Positions 31,287-39,987 of a DNA stretch of 44,548 nt are shown here, piece by piece (position 1 is the first letter of the stretch; each line of letters opens with the position of its first letter). The position numbers and the translations under genes are program-made. The DNA is from Lentzea flava (lineage in GTDB: Bacteria; Actinomycetota; Actinomycetes; Mycobacteriales; Pseudonocardiaceae), in NCBI RefSeq assembly GCF_014648475.1, contig NZ_BMRE01000060.1, forward strand, positions 1-44,548, in the 5' to 3' direction. Below the pieces are notes generated by a model. It saw only the letters and a program-made list of their open reading frames with translations, made no database searches and had not been told where the DNA came from.

Positions 31287-32360
31287 TCACAGTGATGGCG
31301 GCCAGTAAAGGATACGAGTGACGGGTGGCGTTCCCGGAGTGCCCGTGGTAACCAATGCGCGCTCCACCTGTGCGGGCGTGGCCGCGCGGTTGAACTCCAG
31401 GTACCTGGCCGCGACGCCGGCCGCGTGCGGTGCGGCCATCGACGTTCCGCTCAGCGTCGCGGTCGCCGAATCGCCGGCGTTCCAGGCGGACGGAATGCTG
31501 ACGCCCGGCGCGTAGAGGTCGACCAGCGGGCCGTAGTTCGACGACGACGCCTTCGTGTCGGTCTGCGTCAACGCGCCCACGCAGATCGCCTCGGACACCC
31601 GCTGGGGCGAGAAGTTCGACGGATCGGTGTTGCTGCCGCCGGCCGCGACCGTGTAGGACACACCGGACGCGATCGAACGCCGGACCGCGTCGTCCAGGGC
31701 CGCGGAAGCACTGCCGCCCAACGACATGTTCGCCACCGCGGGCTTGACCGCGTTGCGCGTCACCCAGTCCACGCCCGCGATCACGCCGGAGATCGTGCCG
31801 CTGCCCGACCCGTTCAGCACCCGCACTCCCCACACCGTCGCCTGCTTGGCGACGCCGTGCTTCGTGCCCGCGGCGATTCCGGCGACGTGCGTGCCGTGGC
31901 CGTTGTCGTCCTGGGCGATCGCGTCGTTGTCGACGGTGTCCCAGCCGTTTCGCGCGCGGCCGCCGAAGTCCGTGTGCGTCACCCGGAGGCCGGTGTCGAT
32001 CACGTAGATGTTCACGCCGCGGCCGGTGCTCGTGTAGGAGTACTTCTGGTCCAACGGCAACGCGCGCTGGTCGATCCGGTCCAGCCCCCACGGCGGGTTG
32101 AGCTGCGTGCTGTTCGCGTGGACGATCCCGTCACGCTCCACAAGGGACACGTTCGGGTCGGCCTTGAGGTTCTTCACCTGCGCGGCTGTCAGCCGCGCGC
32201 TGAAACCGTTGAAAACACCGGTGTACCGGTGCTCCACCGCACCGCTGAACGACGACATCGCGCCGTCCTTCATGACCACGATGTACGAGGACGTGGCCGC
32301 GGACGCCGGGGCGACCACGACCGCTGCCGCCAGGGCGGCGACTCCCAGCAGGGCTCTCAC
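31287..32360 (-). CDS. secreted S8 serine protease, copy 2, with Gly at the oxyanion Asn position
   Basis: A 357-residue preproprotease, shorter than its neighbours because the propeptide is reduced ('SSYIVVMKDGAMSSFSGAVEHRYTGVFNGFSARLTAAQVKNLKADPNVSLVERD'). The signal peptide ends near 'APASA'. The triad is present: Asp122 ('YVIDTGL'), His155 ('NGHGTHVAG') and Ser307 ('SGTSMAAPHAAG'). However, the normally invariant oxyanion-hole Asn of 'AAGN' is Gly242 here ('TVAAGGSNTDPSN'); both flanking copies keep Asn. Activity may be lowered or altered, or Asn244 two residues on may substitute. The GTG start has AAGGAAG upstream. It is more divergent from copies 1 and 3 than they are from each other, so it is the oldest or fastest-changing of the three. 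Confidence 0.92.
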   Translation of the reverse strand: MRALLGVAALAAAVVVAPASAATSSYIVVMKDGAMSSFSGAVEHRYTGVFNGFSARLTAAQVKNLKADPNVSLVERDGIVHANSTQLNPPWGLDRIDQRALPLDQKYSYTSTGRGVNIYVIDTGLRVTHTDFGGRARNGWDTVDNDAIAQDDNGHGTHVAGIAAGTKHGVAKQATVWGVRVLNGSGSGTISGVIAGVDWVTRNAVKPAVANMSLGGSASAALDDAVRRSIASGVSYTVAAGGSNTDPSNFSPQRVSEAICVGALTQTDTKASSSNYGPLVDLYAPGVSIPSAWNAGDSATATLSGTSMAAPHAAGVAARYLEFNRAATPAQVERALVTTGTPGTPPVTRILYWPPSL

Positions 32361-32389
32361 TGGCGAACTTCCTTTCTGTGCAGGGAAAA

Positions 32390-32418
32390 CGGCCCCGGCT
32401 CACGGGGAGCCGGGGCCG
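32390..32418 (-). terminator. Rho-independent terminator of S8 protease copy 3
   Basis: Perfect 11-bp GC-rich arms (32390-32400 and 32408-32418) with a 7-base loop, 15 nt after the copy 3 stop, followed on the minus strand by TTTTCCC. It should isolate copy 3 from copy 2. No clear promoter is seen in the remaining ~30 bp before copy 2, so copy 2 may depend on read-through. Confidence 0.8.
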
Positions 32419-32433
32419 CACATCTGAAGGTGA

Positions 32434-33597
32434 TCAGCTGGTCGGCGGCCAGTACAGGAGCCTGGTCGTCGTGCCGGCACCGGGGTTGGTCACCTTGCCG
32501 TTGGTGGCGTTGGAGGTGATCGCGGACGAAACCTGCGCGGGCGTCACGTTGCGGTTGCCCTGCAGGTACCTCGCCACCACGCCGGCGACGTGCGGCGTCG
32601 CCATCGAGGTGCCGGAGATGGTGTTCGTGGCCGTGTCACTGGTGTTCCACGCCGAGGTGATGTCGCGGCCGGGAGCGAAGACGTCGACGACGGCGCCGTA
32701 GTTGGAGAACGACGAGCGCGCGTCGTTGCGGTCGGTCGACCCGACGGTGATCGCGGACGCCACGCGGGCCGGTGAGAAGCCCGACGCGTTGGCGTTGGAG
32801 TTGCCCGCCGCCACCGCGAACGTGACACCACGCGTGATCGCGCCGGCGACGGCGCTGTCCAGCGAGGAGTTCGCGCTGCCACCGAGCGACATGTTCGCCA
32901 CCGCGGGCTTGACGTGGTTCGCGGCCACCCAGTTGATGCCCGCGTTGACCCCGGCGAGCGTGCCGGAGCCCTGGTTGTTCAGCACGCGCACGGCGATGAT
33001 GTTCGCGGCCTTCGCCACGCCGTACTGCGAGCCCGCGATGGTGCCCGCGACGTGCGTGCCGTGACCGTTGCCGTCCTGCGCGACGGAGTCGTTGTCGACG
33101 AAGTCGTAGCCGTTCTTGGCGCGGCCGCCGAACGTCTGGTGGGTGATCCGGACACCGGTGTCGATCACGTAGGCGTTCACGCCGGAACCGGTGGTGTTGT
33201 AGGTGTAGCGCTGGTCCAGCGGCAGGTTGCGCTGGTCGATCCGGTCGAGGCCCCACGACGGCGGGTTCGTCTGCGTGGCCTGGATGCTGAGGATCTGGTC
33301 GCGTTCCACGTACTCGACCGACGGGTCGGCCGCGAGTCTGCGGGCCTGCGCGTCGCTCATCTTGACGGAGAAGCCCTTGAACACGGTGTCGTACACGTAC
33401 CCGATCTGACCGCCGAAACGGGCACCGAGAGTCGCGGCACTCGCGGTGACGCGGTCGTCCTTCAGCTTCACGACGAAGCTGCCGGGGATGTTGTTCGCGC
33501 CCTCGAACGTCCGGATCTCGCCGACGGCGGCGGTGGCGGGTGCCGCGAAGGCGGCGATCATGACCGCCGAGCCGAGCAGGGTTGCTGTCTTGCGCAT
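32434..33597 (-). CDS. secreted S8 (subtilisin/proteinase K-like) serine protease, copy 3
   Basis: A 387-residue preproprotease with signal peptide ending near 'AAPATA', an I9-type propeptide ('GSFVVKLKDDRVTASAATLGARFGGQIGYVYDTVFKGFSVKMSDAQARRLAADPSVEYVERDQ') and a full catalytic domain. The triad is Asp146, His179 and Ser331, and the oxyanion Asn266 in 'AVAAGNSNANASGFSP' is intact. It resembles copy 1 very closely throughout the catalytic domain, so one is a recent duplicate of the other, with copy 2 lying between them. The ATG at 33597 is chosen over the in-frame start at 33636 because AGGAC precedes it and the signal peptide begins there. All three proteases end in a similar 'RLLYWPPTS'-type C-terminus. 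Confidence 0.94.
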   Translation of the reverse strand: MRKTATLLGSAVMIAAFAAPATAAVGEIRTFEGANNIPGSFVVKLKDDRVTASAATLGARFGGQIGYVYDTVFKGFSVKMSDAQARRLAADPSVEYVERDQILSIQATQTNPPSWGLDRIDQRNLPLDQRYTYNTTGSGVNAYVIDTGVRITHQTFGGRAKNGYDFVDNDSVAQDGNGHGTHVAGTIAGSQYGVAKAANIIAVRVLNNQGSGTLAGVNAGINWVAANHVKPAVANMSLGGSANSSLDSAVAGAITRGVTFAVAAGNSNANASGFSPARVASAITVGSTDRNDARSSFSNYGAVVDVFAPGRDITSAWNTSDTATNTISGTSMATPHVAGVVARYLQGNRNVTPAQVSSAITSNATNGKVTNPGAGTTTRLLYWPPTS

Positions 33598-33774
33598 TCT
33601 GTCGTCCTGTTCGTCGCAGGGGTGATCAGAACCCAATCGAGACTATGGCGGCGTAATAGGCTCGAGATCTGAACTTTCCGGGTTTCGAACCGGCGCAAAA
33701 CCGCCGATCGGCTGTACCGCGTTCCCTTTGCTGCCGATAGCCTTCCGAGCTTGACCCCGGGAAACGGAGGGGTG

Positions 33775-34680
33775 ATGCTGACCATTTACCCACCGCGCGA
33801 GGAGTTGGCCGACCTGTTGGTGACGGGTCCGTTCGCGGACGCGTTGCGGGTCGCGATCCAGGTGCGGGGTCTCAGTCTGGAACGGCTGCAGCACCGCCTG
33901 AAAGTGCGTGGCGCGCCGATCAGCGTGACGGCGCTGAGCTACTGGCAGTCCGGCAGGCGCAGGCCAGAGCGGCCGGAGTCGCTGATGGCGCTCGCCCAGC
34001 TGGAGGACGTGCTCGGACTGCCGGAAGCGGCGCTGTCGCGGCTGCTGGGCCCGCCTCGGCCGCGCGGTCGTTCGCGCAGGCGGGAGTTGTCGGCGAGGGC
34101 GCCGTGGGACGGCTCCGGGCTCACGCTGACCGCCCAGCACGACCGGGTGGAGGTCGCGCCCTGCGGCGGGGTGCGCGGCGTCCGGTCACGCCAGGTCATG
34201 CAGGTGACGTCGGCCGGTGTGGACCGCTGGATCCTGTGCCAGGAAACGGGTTCCTGCCAACCGGCGCTCACCGCGGTCCGCTCGTGCCGGGTCGGCCGCA
34301 TCGCGCGGGAACGCACCAACGGCGTGCTCGTGGCGGAGCTGTTGTTCGACGAGACGATCTCGCCAGGCGACTCGATCGCGATCGAGTACGAATTGATCTA
34401 TCCACATCCGACGGTGGAGCACACGCATTTCCGCCGGTTCGCCGAACGGGTGCACGACTACGTGCTGGAGATCAAATTCCCGGCCGAGTCCCCGCCGGCC
34501 TCCTGCGAGCAATTCGCGTCCGGTCCCGCCGGGACGGAAATGTTCGGCGGCGCACGCCCGGCCCCGGTCGACTCGTGGGGTTACGCGCACGCCGCCGCGC
34601 TCGACTTCGGCCCCGGTCTCTACGGGATGCGCTGGACCGTGGCAGCGAACGCCTCGGGGTCGTCGAGCCAGGGGAAGTGA
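33775..34680 (+). CDS. XRE/HTH-type regulator with unknown C-terminal domain
   Basis: A 301-residue protein. The first ~105 residues look like a helix-turn-helix DNA-binding domain: 'FADALRVAIQVRGLSLERLQHRLKVRGAPISVTALSYWQSGRRRPERPESLMALAQLEDVLGLP', with the recognition segment 'SVTALSYWQSGRRRPE' typical of Cro/XRE regulators in actinomycetes. A basic linker ('RPRGRSRRREL') leads to a C-terminal domain of ~170 residues, mostly beta-strand by appearance, that I do not recognise. The ATG at 33775 has GGAGGGG upstream. It is divergent from protease copy 3 (177 bp between starts), so proteases are possible targets. The 3' end overlaps the convergent hydrolase gene by 61 bp, which is unusually long. 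Confidence 0.75.
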   Translation: MLTIYPPREELADLLVTGPFADALRVAIQVRGLSLERLQHRLKVRGAPISVTALSYWQSGRRRPERPESLMALAQLEDVLGLPEAALSRLLGPPRPRGRSRRRELSARAPWDGSGLTLTAQHDRVEVAPCGGVRGVRSRQVMQVTSAGVDRWILCQETGSCQPALTAVRSCRVGRIARERTNGVLVAELLFDETISPGDSIAIEYELIYPHPTVEHTHFRRFAERVHDYVLEIKFPAESPPASCEQFASGPAGTEMFGGARPAPVDSWGYAHAAALDFGPGLYGMRWTVAANASGSSSQGK

Positions 34681-35432
34681 CCCGCTCCCGGCTGGACGAC
34701 CAACCGCGCGTCCGGGAAGAGCTCGGCGTACTCCCGCGCACGCCGGGGCGGTAGCGCGACGTCGAGCTCACCGGCCAGCAGAAGCGTTGGCGCGTCGAGG
34801 GTTTTGAGCTGCGCGCGCACCTGCTCGGGGTCGAACGCGCCGTCGGCGTAGAACTCCGCCGCGGCCTCGGCGTTGCGCGGGTGGTCGTCGAGCGCCCGTG
34901 CGGCGTCGTCCCAGCGGCCGTGCCAGAACGGGGCGATCTTCTCGAACGCCTCCGGCGTCACGTTGCCCGCCCAGATCTCCTCGAAGCCCTTGATGGCCTC
35001 GGCGTACCAGGGCTCGTCCGCGCGCCGCAGGGCGATCTCCCTGCGGTCCAGGTCGGTGACGTCGATGCCGACCGGGCGCGGGCTCGGTGCGACGAGCACG
35101 AGTTCCTCGACGCGGTTCGGGTAGCGCGTCGCGTACAGCAGCGCGAGGGTGGCGCCGGCGGAATGGCCGAGCAGCTTCAGCGCGTCGAGGCCGAGCTGCT
35201 GCCGGAACGCCTCCACGTCGTCGACCTGCCGGTCAGCCCGGTAGGTCTCCTTCGGTGCCTCGCCGGACTCGCCGGTGCCGCGCAGGTCGAGCCTGACCGC
35301 GTTCTCCAGCGGCAGTCCGCCGAGGTAGGACGAATCCTGCATCGGCCCGCCCGGCAGGCAGATCAGCGGATCCGGTCCGGACGGGCCGTGGTAGGCGAGC
35401 CTGATGCCGTCTGGAGTTCTGAAAGTCCCCAT
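34620..35432 (-). CDS. alpha/beta hydrolase (proline iminopeptidase-like)
   Basis: A 270-residue hydrolase. The oxyanion-type loop 'PLICLPGGPMQDSSYLGGL' resembles the HGGPG region of proline iminopeptidases. The nucleophile elbow is 'LLGHSAGATLALL' (Ser91), and the acid and His are Asp224 ('AGELDVALPP') and His252 ('GAGHFPWLD'). The protein is cytoplasmic. It follows the acyl-CoA dehydrogenase gene by 13 bp on the same strand and is probably the last gene of the long catabolic operon. It might be a thioesterase or ester hydrolase feeding that pathway, but this is only context. In M. tuberculosis the corresponding position holds an enoyl-CoA hydratase gene (echA7), which is absent here. Confidence 0.87.
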   Translation of the reverse strand: MGTFRTPDGIRLAYHGPSGPDPLICLPGGPMQDSSYLGGLPLENAVRLDLRGTGESGEAPKETYRADRQVDDVEAFRQQLGLDALKLLGHSAGATLALLYATRYPNRVEELVLVAPSPRPVGIDVTDLDRREIALRRADEPWYAEAIKGFEEIWAGNVTPEAFEKIAPFWHGRWDDAARALDDHPRNAEAAAEFYADGAFDPEQVRAQLKTLDAPTLLLAGELDVALPPRRAREYAELFPDARLVVQPGAGHFPWLDDPEAFAATVQRIP

Positions 35433-35445
35433 GACGGGCAGTGTG

Positions 35446-36585
35446 TCAGTAGGAGCGCGGCAGCTTCAGCGAGTTTTGCGCGACGAAGTTGAGGACCATC
35501 TCCCTGCTGACGGGCGCGATGCGGGACAGCCTGGACATGCCGAGCATCGACGCCAGGCCGAACTCCGACGTCAGGCCGTTGCCGCCGTGGGTCTGGATCG
35601 CCTGGTCGACCGCGGCCGCGATGGCCTCGCCCGCCGCGTACTTGGCCATGTTCGCGGCCTCACCCGCCTCCTTGTCGCGGCCCTCGTCGTAGAGCGCGGC
35701 GGCCTTCTGCGTCATCAGCCTGGCCAGCTCGATCTCGATGTGGATCTTCGCGAGCGGGTGCGCGAGACCTTGGTGCGAGCCGATCGGGCTGTCCCACACC
35801 TGGCGCTGCTGGGCGTAGGTGACGGCCTTGCCGATCGCGAGCCGCGCCGAGCCGGTCGCCATGCTCGCGCCCATGATCCGTTCGGGGTTGAGGCCCGCGA
35901 AGACCTGCAGCAGCCCCTGGTCCGGCGAGCCGACGACGGCGTCGCCCGGCAGCCGGACGTCGTCGAAGAACAGCGTGAACTGCTTCTCCGGTGCGACGAG
36001 GTCCATCTCGATCTGGTGCCAGGTGAAGCCCTCGGCGTTCGTCGGGACGACCACGAGCACCGGCCCGGTCTTCTGGATGGCGACCACGAGCACGGCGTCG
36101 ACCTCGTCGATGCCGGAGATGAACGTCTTGGTGCCCTTGAGGATCCAGTCGTCGCCGTCACGGCGGACGTGCGTCCTGAGCTGGTGCGCGTTGGAACCCG
36201 CGTCGGGCTCGGTGATCGCGAACGCCATCTTCAGCGTGCCGTCCGCGAAACCGGGCAGCCACTTGGACTTCTGCTCGTCCGTGCCGAACCTGGCGATCAC
36301 CGTGGCGCAGATCGCCGGCGAGACCACCATGAGCAGCAACGGACATCCCGCCGCGGCCAGTTCCTCGCACACCGCCGCGAGGTCGCCGATGCCGCCGCCA
36401 CCGCCGCCGTACTCCTCCGGCACGGCGACGCCGAGGTAGCCGAGCTTGCCCGCCTCCTCCCACAGCTCCGTGGTCTTCTCGCCTGCTTTGGCCTTGGCGA
36501 CGAAGTACTCGGTGCCGTACTTGGCGCCCAGCTCGGACACGGCCTTGCGCAGCGCGATCCGCTCTTCGGACTCGACGAAGCTCAC
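35446..36585 (-). CDS. acyl-CoA dehydrogenase (FadE12-like)
   Basis: A 379-residue flavoenzyme that introduces the alpha-beta double bond into an acyl-CoA. Visible parts are the FAD/substrate segment 'MAFAITEPDAGSNAHQLRTHV' (residues ~120-140), 'WILKGTKTFISGID', and the C-terminal 'IQTHGGNGLTSEFGLASMLGMSRLSRIAPVSREM'. The usual C-terminal catalytic EGT motif is absent. Instead Glu235 in 'LNPERIMGA' occupies the helix-G position used by isovaleryl-CoA dehydrogenase, which suggests branched or isoprenoid substrates. The GTG start overlaps the stop of the biotin carboxylase gene (GTGA at 36582-36585). By gene order it corresponds to fadE12 of M. tuberculosis. Confidence 0.92.
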   Translation of the reverse strand: MSFVESEERIALRKAVSELGAKYGTEYFVAKAKAGEKTTELWEEAGKLGYLGVAVPEEYGGGGGGIGDLAAVCEELAAAGCPLLLMVVSPAICATVIARFGTDEQKSKWLPGFADGTLKMAFAITEPDAGSNAHQLRTHVRRDGDDWILKGTKTFISGIDEVDAVLVVAIQKTGPVLVVVPTNAEGFTWHQIEMDLVAPEKQFTLFFDDVRLPGDAVVGSPDQGLLQVFAGLNPERIMGASMATGSARLAIGKAVTYAQQRQVWDSPIGSHQGLAHPLAKIHIEIELARLMTQKAAALYDEGRDKEAGEAANMAKYAAGEAIAAAVDQAIQTHGGNGLTSEFGLASMLGMSRLSRIAPVSREMVLNFVAQNSLKLPRSY

Positions 36586-38429
36586 GATTCGTCTCCACTC
36601 TTTTCGGCTACTACGGCCAGTACGTCGCCCGCGTTGACCTGCTGGGCCTGCGCGACGAGGAGTTCGGTGACGGTGCCCGCACTGGTCGCGAGCACGCGGT
36701 GTTCCATCTTCATGGCTTCCAGCACCAGGAGTTCGGCTCCGGCTTCGACCTGGTCGCCCTGCTGAACGCTGACCCGGACGACCGTGCCGGGCATCGGGGC
36801 GACGGTCGCGCCCGGTGCGAGCCTGGTCTCCGGTTCGGGGAAGCGCGGCACGACTTTCAGGCTGACCGAACCGCGCGGTGAGTCGACCTCGACCAGATCG
36901 CCGTACCTGGCGACGTGGAACGGTGTGCGCACGCCGTCCAGATCGAGGACCACGGTGTCCGCAGTGGCCTGCTTCGGGTCGTACTCGACCTCGATCTCGG
37001 TGTCTGCGAACAGGAACTTCGCCTTCGGCTGCTGCGAACGGACGTTGCGCCAGCCGAGCGGCAGGTGGCCGACCTTGCGACGCGCGGCCTGGGCGAGCGC
37101 CGCCGCGAGCGCAAACGGTTGCGGGTCAACGGTCCGGGTGAACTCGTGCTCGGTGAGGAACCCGGTGTGCGTGTCGCCGTCGAGGAAGGCGTCGTGCTCC
37201 AGGATGTCGACGAGCAGCCTGCGGTTCGTGACCAGGCCGTGGATCCGGGCGTTCGCCAGTGCCGTCGCGAGCTTGCGGGCGGCGGCGCGGCGCGTCGGTG
37301 CGTGCGCGATCACCTTGGCCAGCATGGGGTCGTAGTGGACCGAGATCTCCGACCCGTCCTCGACACCGCTGTCGAGCCTGATGTCGCCAGGCACGTGGAA
37401 CCGGTGCAGCGTGCCGCTCGCCGGGCGCCAGTCGTGATCGGGATCCTCGGCGTAGAGGCGGACCTCGATGGCGTGCCCGTGCGGTTGCGGTGGTGTCGCC
37501 GGGAGTTCGGCGCCTTCCGCGATCCGCAGCTGCCATTCCACCAGGTCGACGCCGTACACCAGCTCGGTGACCGGGTGCTCGACCTGCAGGCGCGTGTTGA
37601 CCTCCAGGAAGTGGAAGTCCTCGCCCTTCAGCATGAACTCGACGGTGCCCGCGCCGACATACCCGATCGACTCGGCCGCCGCCGTCGCCGCCGCGAACAA
37701 ACGCTTGCGGACGTCGTCCGTGACCGCAGGGCTCGGCGACTCCTCGACGATCTTCTGGTGGCGGCGCTGGATCGAGCACTCGCGTTCGCCGAGCGCCCAC
37801 ACCGTGCCGTGCGCGTCCGCGAGGATCTGCACCTCGACGTGCCGCGCGTGCTCCAGCAACGGCTCGCAGAACACCGTCGGGTCGCCGAACGCCGACTCGG
37901 CTTCCCGCCGCGCACTGGCGAGAGCGTCCGCGAACTCGGTCTTCTCGCGGACGATCCGCATGCCGCGCCCGCCGCCGCCCGCCGATGCCTTGATCAGCAC
38001 CGGGAACTCGGTGACCGTGTCCGGGTCGAGCTCGGGCAGCGTCGGCACACCCGCGGCCGCCATCCGCTTCTTCGCGGCGACCTTGGAGCCCATCGCCTCG
38101 ATGGAGTCCGGTTCCGGGCCGACCCACGTCAGGCCTGCTGCCTGGACCTTCCTGGCGAAGCCGGCGTTCTCGCTGAGGAAGCCGTAACCGGGGTGGACGG
38201 CGTCCGCTCCGGCCTTGACCGCCGCCTCGACGATCAGGTCGGCGCGGAGGTAGGTGTCGGCCGGTGACGCGCCCGGCAGGTTCACCGCGAAGTCGGCTTC
38301 CCTGACGTGCGGGGCGCCGGCGTCCGGGTCGGAGAACACCGCGACCGTGCGGATGCCGAGCGCGTCGCAGGTGCGGATGATCCGGCGGGCGATCTCGCCG
38401 CGGTTGGCGATCAGGAGAGTCTTGATCAC
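36582..38429 (-). CDS. acyl-CoA carboxylase alpha subunit (biotin carboxylase + BCCP; AccA2-like)
   Basis: A 615-residue subunit. The biotin carboxylase domain ('IKTLLIANRGEIARRIIRTCDALGI', glycine-rich ATP loop 'IKASAGGGGRGMRIV', 'EFMLKGEDFHFLEVNTRLQVEHPVTE') occupies residues 1 to ~445. The last ~75 residues are the biotin carrier domain with the modified lysine in 'LEAMKMEHRV' (Lys574). It carboxylates biotin at the expense of ATP and delivers CO2 to the carboxyltransferase encoded just upstream. The GTG start is 7 bp after the carboxyltransferase stop. Candidate overall substrates are 3-methylcrotonyl-CoA, geranyl-CoA or similar; the AtuA neighbours favour a branched or isoprenoid acyl-CoA. 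Confidence 0.95.
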   Translation of the reverse strand: MIKTLLIANRGEIARRIIRTCDALGIRTVAVFSDPDAGAPHVREADFAVNLPGASPADTYLRADLIVEAAVKAGADAVHPGYGFLSENAGFARKVQAAGLTWVGPEPDSIEAMGSKVAAKKRMAAAGVPTLPELDPDTVTEFPVLIKASAGGGGRGMRIVREKTEFADALASARREAESAFGDPTVFCEPLLEHARHVEVQILADAHGTVWALGERECSIQRRHQKIVEESPSPAVTDDVRKRLFAAATAAAESIGYVGAGTVEFMLKGEDFHFLEVNTRLQVEHPVTELVYGVDLVEWQLRIAEGAELPATPPQPHGHAIEVRLYAEDPDHDWRPASGTLHRFHVPGDIRLDSGVEDGSEISVHYDPMLAKVIAHAPTRRAAARKLATALANARIHGLVTNRRLLVDILEHDAFLDGDTHTGFLTEHEFTRTVDPQPFALAAALAQAARRKVGHLPLGWRNVRSQQPKAKFLFADTEIEVEYDPKQATADTVVLDLDGVRTPFHVARYGDLVEVDSPRGSVSLKVVPRFPEPETRLAPGATVAPMPGTVVRVSVQQGDQVEAGAELLVLEAMKMEHRVLATSAGTVTELLVAQAQQVNAGDVLAVVAEKSGDES

Positions 38430-38436
38430 TGCGTCA

Positions 38437-39987
38437 TCACATCCGGAAGACGCCGAAGCCGTCGGCGCCCTTGATCGGTCCGCTGTGGACAGCGGAGAGG
38501 CAGATCCCGAGCACGGTCCTGGTGTCGCGCGGGTCGATCACGCCGTCGTCGTAGAGCTTCCCTGACAGGAACGGCGCCAGCGACTGCTCCTCGATCTGCG
38601 CCTCGACCATCTTGCGCATGGCCGCGTCGTGCTCCTCGTTGTACTCCTGCCCCTTCGCCGCGGCGGCCTGCCGCCCGACGATCGACAGCACACCGGCGAG
38701 CTGCGCGGGCCCCATCACGGCGGACTTGGCGTTGGGCCAGGTGAACAGGAAGCGCGGGTCGTAGGCCCTGCCGCACATGCCGTAGTTGCCCGCGCCGTAG
38801 CTCGCGCCCATCGTGATCGTCAGGTGCGGCACCCGGCTGTTGGACACCGCGTTGATCATCATCGAGCCGTGCTTCACGATGCCGCCCTGCTCGTACTGGG
38901 CGCCGACCATGTAGCCGGTGGTGTTCTGCAGGAAGACCAGCGGGGTGTCGCTCTGGTTCGCCAGCTGGATGAACTGGGTGGCCTTCTGCGACTCCTCGCT
39001 GAACAGCACGCCGCGCGCGTTGGCGAGGATGCCGACCGGGTAGCCGTGGATCCTGGCCCAGCCGGTGACGAGGCTGTTGCCGTACAAGGGTTTGAACTCG
39101 TCGAACTTCGACCCGTCGACGAGCCGGGCGATGACGTCCCTGGGGTCGAACGGCACGCGCTGGTCCTCGGAGACGATGTCGAGGATGCTGTCGGCGTCGA
39201 ACAGCGGCTCTTCGACCGGGTACGGCTCCGGGCCCAGTTTGCGCCAGTTCAGCCTGGCGACGACCCTGCGGGCCAGCCGGATCGCGTCGGTCTCGTCCTC
39301 CGCCACGAAGTCCGCGAGGCCGGACGTCGTGCCGTGCATGGTCGCGCCGCCCAGGCTCTCGTCGTCCGCTTCCTCCCCGGTCGCCATCTTGACCAGCGGC
39401 GGACCGCCCAGGAACACCTTCGAGCGGTCCTTGACCATGATCACGTAGTCGGACATGCCCGGCACGTACGCACCGCCGGCGGTCGCGTTGCCGAACACCG
39501 CGGTGATCGTCGGGATGCCCGCCGCCGAAAGTCGCGTCAGATCGCGGAACGCCCGGCCGCCGGGAATGAAGATCTCGCTCTGCGTGGGCAGATCCGCTCC
39601 GCCCGACTCGACGAGGCTGACCAGCGGCAACCGGTTCTGCAACGCGATGTCGTTGGCCCTGAGGCTTTTCCGCAGCGTGTACGGGTTGCTCGCACCGCCG
39701 CGGACCGTCGGGTCGTTCGCGACGATCACGCACTCGACGCCTTCGACCCGCCCGATGCCCGTGACGACACTGGCCCCGACCGGGAAGTCCGTGCCCCAGG
39801 CGGCGAGCGGCGACAGCTCCAGGAACGGGCTGTCCTCGTCGATGAGCAGCTCGACCCGTTCGCGCGCAAGGAGTTTGCCGCGCTTGTGGTGCCGTTCGAC
39901 GTACTTCGGCCCACCACCCGCGAGCGCTTTGGCGTGCTCGGCGTCCAGCTCCGCGATCTTCGCGAGCAGCGCCTCCCTGTTGCCCAT
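38437..39987 (-). CDS. acyl-CoA carboxylase beta subunit (carboxyltransferase; AccD2-like)
   Basis: A 516-residue crotonase-fold carboxyltransferase. 'ELSPLAAWGTDFPVGASVVTGIGRVEG' marks the N-terminal half, 'VESGGADLPTQSEIFIPGGRAFRDLTRLSAAGIPTITAVFGNATAGGAYVPGMSDY' the acyl-CoA region, and 'FLQNTTGYMVGAQYEQGGIVKHGSMMINAVSNSRVPHLTITMGASYGAGNYGM' the biotin-binding half. The last segment resembles 3-methylcrotonyl-CoA and geranyl-CoA carboxylase beta subunits more than propionyl-CoA ones. It shares one base with the upstream dehydrogenase stop (TGATG near 39987), so the genes are translationally coupled. It pairs with the AccA2-like subunit downstream. Confidence 0.94.
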   Translation of the reverse strand: MGNREALLAKIAELDAEHAKALAGGGPKYVERHHKRGKLLARERVELLIDEDSPFLELSPLAAWGTDFPVGASVVTGIGRVEGVECVIVANDPTVRGGASNPYTLRKSLRANDIALQNRLPLVSLVESGGADLPTQSEIFIPGGRAFRDLTRLSAAGIPTITAVFGNATAGGAYVPGMSDYVIMVKDRSKVFLGGPPLVKMATGEEADDESLGGATMHGTTSGLADFVAEDETDAIRLARRVVARLNWRKLGPEPYPVEEPLFDADSILDIVSEDQRVPFDPRDVIARLVDGSKFDEFKPLYGNSLVTGWARIHGYPVGILANARGVLFSEESQKATQFIQLANQSDTPLVFLQNTTGYMVGAQYEQGGIVKHGSMMINAVSNSRVPHLTITMGASYGAGNYGMCGRAYDPRFLFTWPNAKSAVMGPAQLAGVLSIVGRQAAAAKGQEYNEEHDAAMRKMVEAQIEEQSLAPFLSGKLYDDGVIDPRDTRTVLGICLSAVHSGPIKGADGFGVFRM

